From: Micromonospora noduli
GTDB taxonomy: Bacteria; Actinomycetota; Actinomycetes; Mycobacteriales; Micromonosporaceae
Direction of reading: 5' to 3'
Length of the DNA stretch: 64,000 nucleotides
Assembly: GCF_003264365.1 (NCBI RefSeq)
Contig: NZ_PYAK01000030.1
Span: 1-64,000, forward strand
Shown: piece after piece, positions 43,213 to 51,198 of the stretch
How the letters are laid out: every line of letters begins with the position of its first letter
How positions within the stretch are numbered: the stretch's first letter is position 1
The notes under the pieces: model-generated
The model's input: only the letters and a program-made list of their open reading frames with translations
What the model was told of the DNA's origin: nothing
Databases searched by the model: none
Position numbers and translations under genes: made by a program

Positions 43213-43422
43213 GCCGGCTCCCCTCGCCTGGTCTCGGACGTTGACCTTAACGAATCCGATGGACGTCGACGTACCGCTGATGGTCCGGCCCCCTACGGGC
43301 CGCCCGTGGCCCCGGTCTAGCCGATCGGACGAAGCCTGCGCCCGGCGCCGACAATAGGCTGCCTCCTCACCTGACGATTACAACGGGATGCCGATCTCCG
43401 GACAAAGTCGGCGGAGGACGAC

Positions 43423-43674
43423 ATGTCGAAGTACAACGCCCTACGCGATCACCTCCGGTGCCGGACAGGTGAGGTTGGGTACACGCTGAAGGAGATCTCT
43501 GATTTGGTGCCGGGTGGGCTTCCCCCGTCGGCGTATCGGTACGAGGCGTGGTGGGCCAACGGCGACCCAAGCCATCCGCACAGCCGGTCGTGGGGCGACG
43601 CCGGATTCACAGCTCATCCGGATCTTGCGCGTGGCACAGTTCGATTCGTCCCAGAGCAGAGGACGTCACAGTAA
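43423..43674 (+). CDS. DUF7662-domain protein
   Basis: This 83-residue protein is almost entirely the DUF7662 pattern: an opening YNALRDHLR, EISDLVPGGLPPSA, RYEAWWANGDPSHPHSRSWGDAGF and a closing VRFVP. The domain occurs alone or fused to restriction-linked and nuclease domains; its role is not known. The ATG has GGAGGACGAC upstream. Its 3' part overlaps the next frame, which encodes the OGG-fold protein, so the two are expressed together or as a fused product. Confidence 0.7.
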   Translation: MSKYNALRDHLRCRTGEVGYTLKEISDLVPGGLPPSAYRYEAWWANGDPSHPHSRSWGDAGFTAHPDLARGTVRFVPEQRTSQ

Positions 43675-44396
43675 CGGGGACGGCAGCCTGTACGCCGCTC
43701 TTCGATGAGGCCCCTCCCCCGCGGGGGACGTACATCCTTGATCACGGGTTCCGGTTCAATCCGGAGATTTGGCGACGGCGCTTGCCTGACGGGATCGACC
43801 TCCCGGCCTGGTTCGGTGATCTCCCGCGCGCCGGCCGATGGCCGCGGATCTCACGGGGTGACCTGCTGCGGAACGGTGCCGCCGCAGACACCGGCCGCGT
43901 GGCAGTCGACGTTCTGATCGGGGCGTACGTGTGGGGCCACGGGCTGCCCGCCCGCCGGGGGCCTGCCCGCCTGAGCCAGGTGTTCGACCGCAACATTGGC
44001 CGTGTCGAGCAGCACCTTGGTGAGGCCCTTGGCCTTCTGCGAAGTGGAGGTCCTCTCGCCGCCTACGAAGGCCTCCATCAGGGCGGCGACCACAGGTTAA
44101 GGCGGCTGGGCGCATCCTTCTTCACCAAAGTGCTCTACTTCCTCGGCTGGGATTCAGCGGCGGGGAGTCATCGGCCCCTGATTATGGACCAGTACGTCGT
44201 GATCGGCTTGAACGCGTCCCGGAACACAGCATGGAAGCCGCTCGGCCCGTGGACGGCGGATCAGTACGGCGAGTACCTCTCCTGGGCCGAGGAGATAGCA
44301 AGGGCATGGGGTGCCGGGACGGAGACTGACGTCGTGGAGCGGGCAGTCTGGGAGCACGGGAGCCGCCTTGCAACGAGGGGACGAGACGCCCCCTGA
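43548..44396 (+). CDS. OGG-fold DNA glycosylase-like protein
   Basis: The recognisable part spans roughly residues 50-282: YILDHGFRFNPEIW, DLLRNGAA, VDVLIGAYVWGHG, then LGASFFTKVLYFLGWD and LIMDQYVVIGL. These match the 8-oxoguanine-glycosylase (OGG) fold family, with a Lys in the SFFTK helix and an Asp in LIMD placed like the HhH-GPD catalytic pair. The start is uncertain: the ATG at 43548 and GTG at 43590 lie inside the DUF7662 gene, and no start codon exists between its stop and the domain. Either the genes overlap by 80-130 bases or a frameshift joins them. Confidence 0.65.
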   Translation: MVGQRRPKPSAQPVVGRRRIHSSSGSCAWHSSIRPRAEDVTVTGTAACTPLFDEAPPPRGTYILDHGFRFNPEIWRRRLPDGIDLPAWFGDLPRAGRWPRISRGDLLRNGAAADTGRVAVDVLIGAYVWGHGLPARRGPARLSQVFDRNIGRVEQHLGEALGLLRSGGPLAAYEGLHQGGDHRLRRLGASFFTKVLYFLGWDSAAGSHRPLIMDQYVVIGLNASRNTAWKPLGPWTADQYGEYLSWAEEIARAWGAGTETDVVERAVWEHGSRLATRGRDAP

Positions 44397-44435
44397 CCAG
44401 CAACAAGCGCTAGGACCGCAACAGGCGAGCGAGGT

Positions 44436-45497
44436 CTACGATTGGGCTTCGACGGGCTCGTAGTCGTACCCGGGCAGTTGCGCAAGCGCTAGTAGCGCGT
44501 CGAGGCCGTCCGCCGTGTCCGCACCCCACATCTTCGACAGCACCCAAGTTCTGCCGTCCTGGTGGAAGGGCCGCTCGAAAAACCACCGCTGAAGTTGATT
44601 GGCGTACCTGGGGTAGGCCCGGGCGAACGCCTCCTCGTGCAGTTGACCGTTAAGAGTGCCGTCGACTGGCAGGAGTCGTGGCCATCTGGGAAGCACTTTC
44701 GTCATCTCGGCGACGTCCACACCAGCCTCGTGCAGCGCGGTGACGAGCGCGAGCATTGCCCGGCGCTTTGGCAGTGGTTCTGTCGTTCCCGAGGGGGTAA
44801 CGACTGCGTACCGAGTCAGGTCTCGACCGCTGCTCGCCTGCGCGGCTCGTGCCGCCGTCTCGCGGCGGCGCAACTGCACCGTCAGTTCCGCGGCCTCGGG
44901 TAGCGGAATGACCTGCTGCACGTCAAGGAGTCGCCTCTCGCCGATGCGATAGGGAGTAAGGCGGACGCAGGTGATGTCCAAACCATAGATGTCGTTCAAC
45001 CAGAGAACGGTGGTGGTGATCTGAGGGTCGAAGCCAGCGGAAGCGAGGACGATCCGGACCTGACGCTGGATGACGGCGGCGTCCCCGCCGGCCTCCTCCA
45101 GCCATTCGGCGAGGCGCTCACGGGCGCTGTCCGCATTCTCGGGATCGGTCTGCGCCAGATGCCGTTCGTACGTGTCGACGAGTTGGTCGAAGGTCATCGC
45201 CGACACCATCGCGGCATAGCGGAGCGCCTGCAACTCCATGTGGCCACCGTCCTCGGTGCGCTTCAGTTCCACAACCACCAGCCGACCACTGCGGTCGACG
45301 CAGAGTAGGTCGACACGGCGGCGTACCTCGAAGTCACCGAACTCCTCCGCGACGACGAGCAGGTCCTCGCCGAGGGCCGCGATGTGTTCCCGAAGGGCTC
45401 GCTGAAGATCCGCTCGCTCCAGGATCTGTTCAGCGGCGAAGGTGGAGGACGGCACGGGAACGAGTTCCCCGTCGACGGTCAACTCGAACAAACCCAT
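44436..45497 (-). CDS. NucS/DUF91-like PD-(D/E)XK nuclease
   Basis: This 353-residue protein begins MGLFELTVDGELVPV and has the nuclease core RRVDLLCVDRSGRLVVVELKRTEDGGHMELQALRYAAM at residues ~60-95 (Asp62, Glu-x-Lys near 75-77), the pattern of NucS and DUF91 endonucleases. The rest is a specific C-terminal domain of unknown use. I start at the ATG at 45497, nine codons after an upstream ATG, because relatives begin with MGLF; neither has a strong RBS. It is a likely DNA nuclease of the island. Whether it acts on mismatches, as NucS does, or on foreign DNA is unknown. Confidence 0.72.
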   Translation of the reverse strand: MGLFELTVDGELVPVPSSTFAAEQILERADLQRALREHIAALGEDLLVVAEEFGDFEVRRRVDLLCVDRSGRLVVVELKRTEDGGHMELQALRYAAMVSAMTFDQLVDTYERHLAQTDPENADSARERLAEWLEEAGGDAAVIQRQVRIVLASAGFDPQITTTVLWLNDIYGLDITCVRLTPYRIGERRLLDVQQVIPLPEAAELTVQLRRRETAARAAQASSGRDLTRYAVVTPSGTTEPLPKRRAMLALVTALHEAGVDVAEMTKVLPRWPRLLPVDGTLNGQLHEEAFARAYPRYANQLQRWFFERPFHQDGRTWVLSKMWGADTADGLDALLALAQLPGYDYEPVEAQS

Positions 45498-45609
45498 CCC
45501 GAAAGTCTGCCGGAGGACGAGCATTCGTCAAGACCGCTCCGCTGACGCTTGGCCGATCCGTCAGGTCCGGCTCATCAGCCGGACCCCGTTCCGCAGGTCG
45601 TCGGTCGAC

Positions 45610-48564
45610 TCACCGCTTGCGATGGTGGGGGCGCACGAATGTGTAGCCGTCGGGCAGCGGGCGGTTCACCATTTGCTTGGAGCGAACCGCCTCATGATGC
45701 AGTTCCTTCTGTTCGTCGGATGCCTGCCGTCCGGCCGGGAGGCGACGGACAAATCCGTTCACCACCTCTTCACGGCCAGGGGATTGCGCTTCCGGGCGCC
45801 TAGGTGCGGGTGGGGCGAGGCGTTCCAGTCGCGGAGCGTAGCGGAGAAGTCGGACTCGGGTTTCTCCGCGTCGCGGCGGATAGCTGGGTTGATCGCTGCC
45901 GTCCAGGCTGCCCCATACGCGCCCGATACGCTGCTCCTTCAACAACCGCTCGACCGCAGAATGAACGCGTGTCACCCTCTTCTGCTGCAGGCCCAGCTCC
46001 AGGCAGTTACGCACGAGCGCTTCCTCAGCCAGGATGGCGCTGCCGTCCGCACTGAGGTGACCCAAGATTCGCAGGGTACGCATCACCCAGGCGGCATCCG
46101 ACAGATCATGGCCTTGCCCACCCTGTTCCGCTCCGGGTGCGTTCTCCCTGGTGACAACCCGTATGTCGTACCGGTGTCGGTAGGTCAGATCATCGATCCG
46201 CTCTGGTTGCGGCAGCAGTTCGCTGCTCGCCCTGATGAGGCGTTCACTCGCACGCCAGCGGTAGGTGACCAGCGTTCCCGGAAGTATCCCTCGAGGCCAG
46301 CTCACCCCGTGCAGCTCCCATCGTCGGCCGGTACGCCGAAGCAGCACCTCGCTCTCGGTCTGAAGGGGCGTGGACCCTCGACGGGGATGGTCAACGACGA
46401 GACGCAGCCGTTGCCGGTCCTCGACTGTGGCCTTCAGCCCGTCAGGAAGTTCGGTCCAGCCATCGGCTAGGTGGACCCGAAGCAACGCGCCTCGCCAGTG
46501 GAGCTCTCCCGCGTTGGACCCGCCCGGCACCCAAAGCGCCCTGCCGCTCTCCTTCGGTGACTGCACGCTGTTCGTCTCTGACAGCCTGCGGAACTCCTCT
46601 GCGACCTTGTCCCCCGCGGCTTTGATGGCCTCCGTCCCGCCCGGCTGGCGAGCGCGGATCGCGAGGTCGGCCAGTCGCCCTGCCGCCTCGGCCCCACGAT
46701 GGCGCTCCTGGCAGCAGTTAGCTGAGGCCGAAACCTTGCCCCGGCTATCAATCAGCCGTGTCAGCAGCTTTCGGGTCTGCTCGGTGACCGGAAATCCCAG
46801 CGCTTCGGCAACGAATTTGACCTTCACGACGTGGTTCACCACGGAGGCTGCTCGCTGGTCGCGACAGAGAACATAGACGCGAGACACCCCACCGCCAAGC
46901 TCCAGTGCCGTACGGCATACGGCCTGCAGCCATGCGTCATGCACATTGGCGGCCGCGCCACCTCCGGTGCCCCACTCCCCGTGCTCGGTCATCCAGCCGT
47001 AGCCGAAGCGTCCCGTTGCAGTGTCATGCTGCAGCTCAGTGACACCGATTATCCGCCCGAGGTTTGCCGACAGTTGCCCGCGGAAATCCGAGCAGGCGAA
47101 GGATTTGCGTCCGCCACTACAGGTGCTGCCCGTGACATCCCCAGCTTCGACTTCAGAGGGCGCGGAGGTCGCAGTCTGTGCCTTGCCCGCACTCGCATCC
47201 GCCCGTGTCGAGAGGCGCTCGCGTACGACGGTCGCCACTCCTGGCGCGCACGTCAGACAGGGGTTACCGGGGGACCACCGCGGGCAGGTCCGCCGGTGCT
47301 CCGCGCTGGCCCGCGCCACCTCGGCTGCCAATGCCGGCTCGGTCCGAAAGACCGTCTCCGTAGCCTCCTTCAGGATTGCGACACGGAACTGCTGGAATCG
47401 TTGCTGCCCGTACTGTTGCAACACCTGCAGCCGAAGCGACTTCAGCGCGAAGTCAGCCATCAGGTTGCGTGCCGACGCCATCGCGTATGCGCCTGCGGCG
47501 GAGCGCAGCCTGCCGGTCTCCTTGGCTCGCTGTCCCTTCGGCACCCTCCCACGCAGCGTCCGGTCACATTGGTCACGGGCAGACCTCAACCGAGACTCGA
47601 CCTCGCTGGTGCAGGACGCCCAGCGCTCCACAACAGCTGGATGTTCAAAGGCGGCCTCAGGATGGGAGCTCTTCGCATCGGCCATGACGGCCTGCACGAA
47701 GGCCGTGTCGTGCATACGCAAGAGCCGGCGGACGCCTGGGGGCACAGCTTCATCGCCGGGCGTTCGGGCGCCTGCCGCATTGTTGAGCCAGGACCAGAGG
47801 CGAACAGTGGGGAGGCTGATGGCCTCGGAGCGCAGACCTCGTTGCCGCAGGACGGAGGCGAGTGCCCGGTCGTACTCTCTTCCGGCTATCTCCCGCACTA
47901 CCAGGACGCTCAATCGATCTGAAACGCTGCTCGTGCCTCGCGCGTGGGTGAGCCGTTGCCGGTAGTGGCTCTCAAGGCGCCGCACAGCGTCGATGCGTTG
48001 CCGAGCCAGCGCCTTGACGTGGTGGGTTGCGGGGCGCCCGCTGTGCCTGGCCACCATGGCTTCGCCCTCATCGAGCAACTCCGCATAACGCAACGCCACC
48101 GAAAAGATGGGGTCGTCAGCGAGGACTTTGAGCGCCTGCCGCTCTACGGGGTCCAGCTTCACGCCGGCAGCCCGGTCCCGCAGAATGGTGGCCAGTTGCA
48201 CGAAGTTCTTGCGCAGTGTTCCCGGTGACCCAGTCCGGGCCTCTCGCTTCTGCGGCTTCGCGTTGGTTGACGCAGGTTTCCGCGGCTCTGGAGCGTACGG
48301 CTTCCACGGCTCGGGAACCACCGGCCAGATGGGATCGGCGTGCGTGGTCTTGGACAGTTCGCCGTGGCAGCCTTCGCATATCGGGGCTGACCAGTCCCAT
48401 TCAAGGGTGGCGACTGTCTGAGTCGTCGTATCACGGCCGCAGCGGCCGCAAGGAAACGTCACAGCTGACTGAAGCCGGTACTGCTGCAGCCGCCCCCGGA
48501 CAGGAAGCATCTCCCTGATGCGCCAGCCGGACGGGATGTCTCTCACTACCACCGCTCCCTCCAT
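45610..48564 (-). CDS. 984-residue protein of unknown family with zinc ribbon and possible RNase H-like core
   Basis: I do not recognise this protein. Its N-terminus has a zinc-ribbon-like set (Cys39, Cys42, Cys63, Cys66: CGRC and CEGC), followed by a proline/lysine-rich linker and a long arginine-rich helical part. A second Cys/His cluster (HRRTCPRW, CLTCAPG) lies near residue 440. Residues ~490-590 (a strand with TELQHD, a GYGWMTEHGEW hairpin, then a helix and RVYVLCRDQRA) resemble an RNase H-type fold. The end contains a winged-helix-like segment. A GTG five codons in has a better RBS than the ATG at 48564. It could be a nucleic-acid-acting defence protein. Confidence 0.6.
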   Translation of the reverse strand: MEGAVVVRDIPSGWRIREMLPVRGRLQQYRLQSAVTFPCGRCGRDTTTQTVATLEWDWSAPICEGCHGELSKTTHADPIWPVVPEPWKPYAPEPRKPASTNAKPQKREARTGSPGTLRKNFVQLATILRDRAAGVKLDPVERQALKVLADDPIFSVALRYAELLDEGEAMVARHSGRPATHHVKALARQRIDAVRRLESHYRQRLTHARGTSSVSDRLSVLVVREIAGREYDRALASVLRQRGLRSEAISLPTVRLWSWLNNAAGARTPGDEAVPPGVRRLLRMHDTAFVQAVMADAKSSHPEAAFEHPAVVERWASCTSEVESRLRSARDQCDRTLRGRVPKGQRAKETGRLRSAAGAYAMASARNLMADFALKSLRLQVLQQYGQQRFQQFRVAILKEATETVFRTEPALAAEVARASAEHRRTCPRWSPGNPCLTCAPGVATVVRERLSTRADASAGKAQTATSAPSEVEAGDVTGSTCSGGRKSFACSDFRGQLSANLGRIIGVTELQHDTATGRFGYGWMTEHGEWGTGGGAAANVHDAWLQAVCRTALELGGGVSRVYVLCRDQRAASVVNHVVKVKFVAEALGFPVTEQTRKLLTRLIDSRGKVSASANCCQERHRGAEAAGRLADLAIRARQPGGTEAIKAAGDKVAEEFRRLSETNSVQSPKESGRALWVPGGSNAGELHWRGALLRVHLADGWTELPDGLKATVEDRQRLRLVVDHPRRGSTPLQTESEVLLRRTGRRWELHGVSWPRGILPGTLVTYRWRASERLIRASSELLPQPERIDDLTYRHRYDIRVVTRENAPGAEQGGQGHDLSDAAWVMRTLRILGHLSADGSAILAEEALVRNCLELGLQQKRVTRVHSAVERLLKEQRIGRVWGSLDGSDQPSYPPRRGETRVRLLRYAPRLERLAPPAPRRPEAQSPGREEVVNGFVRRLPAGRQASDEQKELHHEAVRSKQMVNRPLPDGYTFVRPHHRKR

Positions 48565-48654
48565 CCCGGCCGGCCGCTGAGACCGGCTTCACGGTGAGGA
48601 CAGTTCAGGTCCCTTCAGTTGACCGCCGTCACACCGCTCGGCGCGCGGCGTCCG

Positions 48655-49968
48655 TCAGGCAGCGACTGCAGGAAACACTACGAGCGACCCGTCGCTGCTT
48701 CGTTCGATCTCAATCGCAACGTCGGCTCGGTGGTGTCCCACGCTGAGGCCGTCGCCCAAGGCGCGAAGGCGGTACGCGGCTTTGAGTAGGTCGTCGACCT
48801 CGCCTTGCGTGAACATGATGCTTCGGAACCCGCTGGGGCGCTTCAACTCCAGGGTCGACAGCCGAAGCAGGACCGAGTTGATGCCTGACTCCAACTCGTC
48901 GACGCGACGCTCGTCGTCGCGCAAGCTTCCGATAAAGCTCTGGAACGGGTTGTCCGTCCCCACCAGTTGAGCGTGCTCGACTGCTTGAAGCACGAGCACT
49001 CGGCGCTTGAGGGCGACGGCGAGTCGCGCAAGCTCCAGGTGGGCGCGGAACGCGCCCCCATCCTCGTTGATGCCGGGAAACGGCTTCGTCAATGTACCGA
49101 CTTCAACTGGCCCGTCCGGCAGCGCAGCTAGCGCGTCTTGCCATTTCGTGAGCCGACGCTTGGCACCTTCGATGGCTGTGTTGATCGCGTACGACGAGGA
49201 ATCCAGCCCCAACGACAGGCCGATCCTGCCCTGGTCGAGGAGGACCGACGTCGCCTTGTCGATTGCGTCACGACAACCGTCCAACCCGCTGCGTTCCTTC
49301 TCCAGGTTGTCTTCGTGCAACTCCTCCAGGAGGTCGGTGATTCGCTCGATCGCTTCCTGGCGTTGGTGATCAGCGTAGGCGCTGACGCCGACCGCGACGG
49401 CCATCAACACAAGTGGCGCGGCCACTGTCAACGCTCCGGCGCTGGCGGCAGCCACACCAGCTGTGGCGGCTGAGCCGGTTGCCGCACCTGCAACAGCGGC
49501 CTTCCCCGCAACGGGCACGAACGTGGCTTGGGCTGCGATGCCGGTGGAGTTGAGCAGGGCGCTGTGAATACCTCCAGCGGACGCCTTCGCCGCCATCGGT
49601 CGGACAAGCCCTTTCCCGAACTGCGCGGCGACCTTTGCCGGCACCACCATTCGGTAAAGCACGTCACCGGTAGCGGCGACGTTCAGCGTCGGAGGTGCCG
49701 ACTTCGCTGTCTGAGTCACGAGGTGCGACAACTGCTGAGCGAGCGGACTGGTCGCATGAAGCGGGATTCCACCGTTCCGATCGCGCTTGGTTGCGATCGG
49801 ATGCGCTTCCAGCGTGGCGATGGGTGAATCCGCAAGTGTTGCCAGGACTGTTCTCAGTTCTTCGAGTCGAGCCGGCGTCATGCCCTCATCGCCGAGCACG
49901 TCCGGCACGCTCACCGCATCCGTGGCGAGTGTCCATACTGGCACGGGTGCCCGGTTATCAATGGTCAC
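48655..49968 (-). CDS. Protein with central hydrophobic segment, pglX-operon partner
   Basis: This 437-residue protein has no recognisable family. A glycine/alanine-rich hydrophobic stretch at about residues 130-195 contains one or two possible membrane helices (GALTVAAPLVLMAVAVGVSA) preceded by a pore-like Ala/Gly region. A long charged helix follows (RQEAIERITDLLEELHEDN), then more helices. Membrane segments next to a nuclease gene often mark abortive effectors or assembly anchors, but nothing here proves it. Its GTG overlaps the stop of the PD-(D/E)XK gene (GTGA), so both follow pglX in one transcription unit. Confidence 0.6.
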   Translation of the reverse strand: MTIDNRAPVPVWTLATDAVSVPDVLGDEGMTPARLEELRTVLATLADSPIATLEAHPIATKRDRNGGIPLHATSPLAQQLSHLVTQTAKSAPPTLNVAATGDVLYRMVVPAKVAAQFGKGLVRPMAAKASAGGIHSALLNSTGIAAQATFVPVAGKAAVAGAATGSAATAGVAAASAGALTVAAPLVLMAVAVGVSAYADHQRQEAIERITDLLEELHEDNLEKERSGLDGCRDAIDKATSVLLDQGRIGLSLGLDSSSYAINTAIEGAKRRLTKWQDALAALPDGPVEVGTLTKPFPGINEDGGAFRAHLELARLAVALKRRVLVLQAVEHAQLVGTDNPFQSFIGSLRDDERRVDELESGINSVLLRLSTLELKRPSGFRSIMFTQGEVDDLLKAAYRLRALGDGLSVGHHRADVAIEIERSSDGSLVVFPAVAA

Positions 49969-51071
49969 GCGTTGTCCCTTCCCGAACTGACATCGCCGTC
50001 GGCGGTGTTAGCGACACCGACAACCTCAGGCCGCAGGTCGGCCGTCCAATTCGGTGTGCCCTCACCCTGTGGCAGGATGAGGCGGTTGTCACCGCAGATG
50101 GCCGGCCAAGCCCGGTCCGTGCATCTCGACACGATCAGGACGGGCGTCGCGACGATTCCGCGCGCCGCGAGGCGGTGACGGTATTCGAGGACCTGACCGA
50201 GGCCCAGCCGAAGCTGCTCGACCTCGTTGACCCCGACCACGCTCTTCACCTCGGCGATGAACTGCCGCCCGTCGGCGTCCCGCCAGGCCAGATCCACCGG
50301 TACGCCGTTCAACCCCGCACCAACCCGCACACCCTCGGCGGCGAGGTGATCAATCAGCGCCCGGCACAGCCGATCGTGCTCACTTACTCCAGCCCGGTAG
50401 GCGTCCGCGTCGAACGACCGCTGGGCCGGCAGGTCGACCGGCACGGCCGTCCCCGCGTACTCGCGGTCGAAGCCCCGCTCTCCGCTGGCTGCGGCGGGCG
50501 CCGCGGCCCCGAGCAGAGATTCCGCCGCCCGCCAGGCTCGGCCGATGACCTCGGGCCGGTATCGGCTTTCGAACGGGAACGGGCCGGCGGACACCCAGGC
50601 GTTGAGCATCCGGGCGGCGGCCATGACCGGTGGCTGCCGGAGCAGCCACAGCGCCGTGTCGATGTCGGGGCAGGTGAGAAGCAGCTTCTCCTCAGCGAGT
50701 GTCTTCGTCGAGTCTTCCTGAATGTCGATGCCGCGCCGTCCCCACTCCTCCAGGTCCGCCGCACCCGCCTCCATGGCGAGGACGATCGGCGCTCCTGCCA
50801 CCCGCAGCCACACCTCCTCTCCGGACTCGTAGACGCCGAGGGTTTCCAGCACTCCTACGGTCAGCCGCAGCAGCGGACCGCGGCCATCACTCACCCGCGA
50901 CAGCAGCCAGTGCCTGCCGGCGGTCGGTGCGGCTTCGGGCACCGCCATCCGGGCCAGCCATCCGGTGAGGGCCCAGGCCGCGCGCTGTGACTCGTCAAGT
51001 CCATCGGCCCAGCCACCGTCGAAGGGAGCTGGCGGTGGGTCGAGCGGCGCGGGCTCCGGGTTGGCGAACAC
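49965..51071 (-). CDS. PD-(D/E)XK nuclease-like protein downstream of pglX (apparent 5' frameshift)
   Basis: From the GTG at 51071 this encodes 368 residues. The nuclease core is VPVDLAWRDADGRQFIAEVKSV at about residues 257-278 (Asp, then Glu-x-Lys), with a following helix EVEQLRLGLGQVLEYRHRL, typical of restriction-like endonucleases. The rest is an unknown N-terminal domain. The start is probably not real: the frame continues upstream through RLWQITQPAELAAW without a start codon and meets a stop, while a GTG overlapping the pglX stop begins another frame that would join it after a 1-base change near 51125. The protein may be inactive, or made by frameshifting. Confidence 0.65.
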   Translation of the reverse strand: MFANPEPAPLDPPPAPFDGGWADGLDESQRAAWALTGWLARMAVPEAAPTAGRHWLLSRVSDGRGPLLRLTVGVLETLGVYESGEEVWLRVAGAPIVLAMEAGAADLEEWGRRGIDIQEDSTKTLAEEKLLLTCPDIDTALWLLRQPPVMAAARMLNAWVSAGPFPFESRYRPEVIGRAWRAAESLLGAAAPAAASGERGFDREYAGTAVPVDLPAQRSFDADAYRAGVSEHDRLCRALIDHLAAEGVRVGAGLNGVPVDLAWRDADGRQFIAEVKSVVGVNEVEQLRLGLGQVLEYRHRLAARGIVATPVLIVSRCTDRAWPAICGDNRLILPQGEGTPNWTADLRPEVVGVANTADGDVSSGRDNA

Positions 51072-51198
51072 CCACGCCGCGAGCTCGGCCGGCTGGGTGA
51101 TCTGCCACAGCCGGGAACGGCGGGCCGCTAGGAGCCCCGGTCAACTCCTCGACGTCATTCGTCGACCACAGGCCGGTCGGCACTGACTCGGTCGTCAC
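51072..51198 (-). pseudogene. Out-of-frame 5' end of the PD-(D/E)XK gene
   Basis: A GTG at 51198 overlaps the pglX stop (GTGA), as most genes in this island do, and begins VTTESVPTGLWSTNDVEELTGAPS. Removing one base in the GGGCC run near 51122-51126 would continue this as ARRSRLWQITQPAELAAWVFANPEP and join the nuclease frame exactly. Without the change, this frame ends at 50995 after 67 codons. A real frameshift, a sequencing error, or a +1 shift site all fit. Confidence 0.55.

Noticed and set aside
46831..47965. Two plus-strand open frames of 314-363 residues opposite the 984-residue gene
   Set aside because: They have no RBS or motif, and the minus-strand protein has zinc clusters and continuous coding character.
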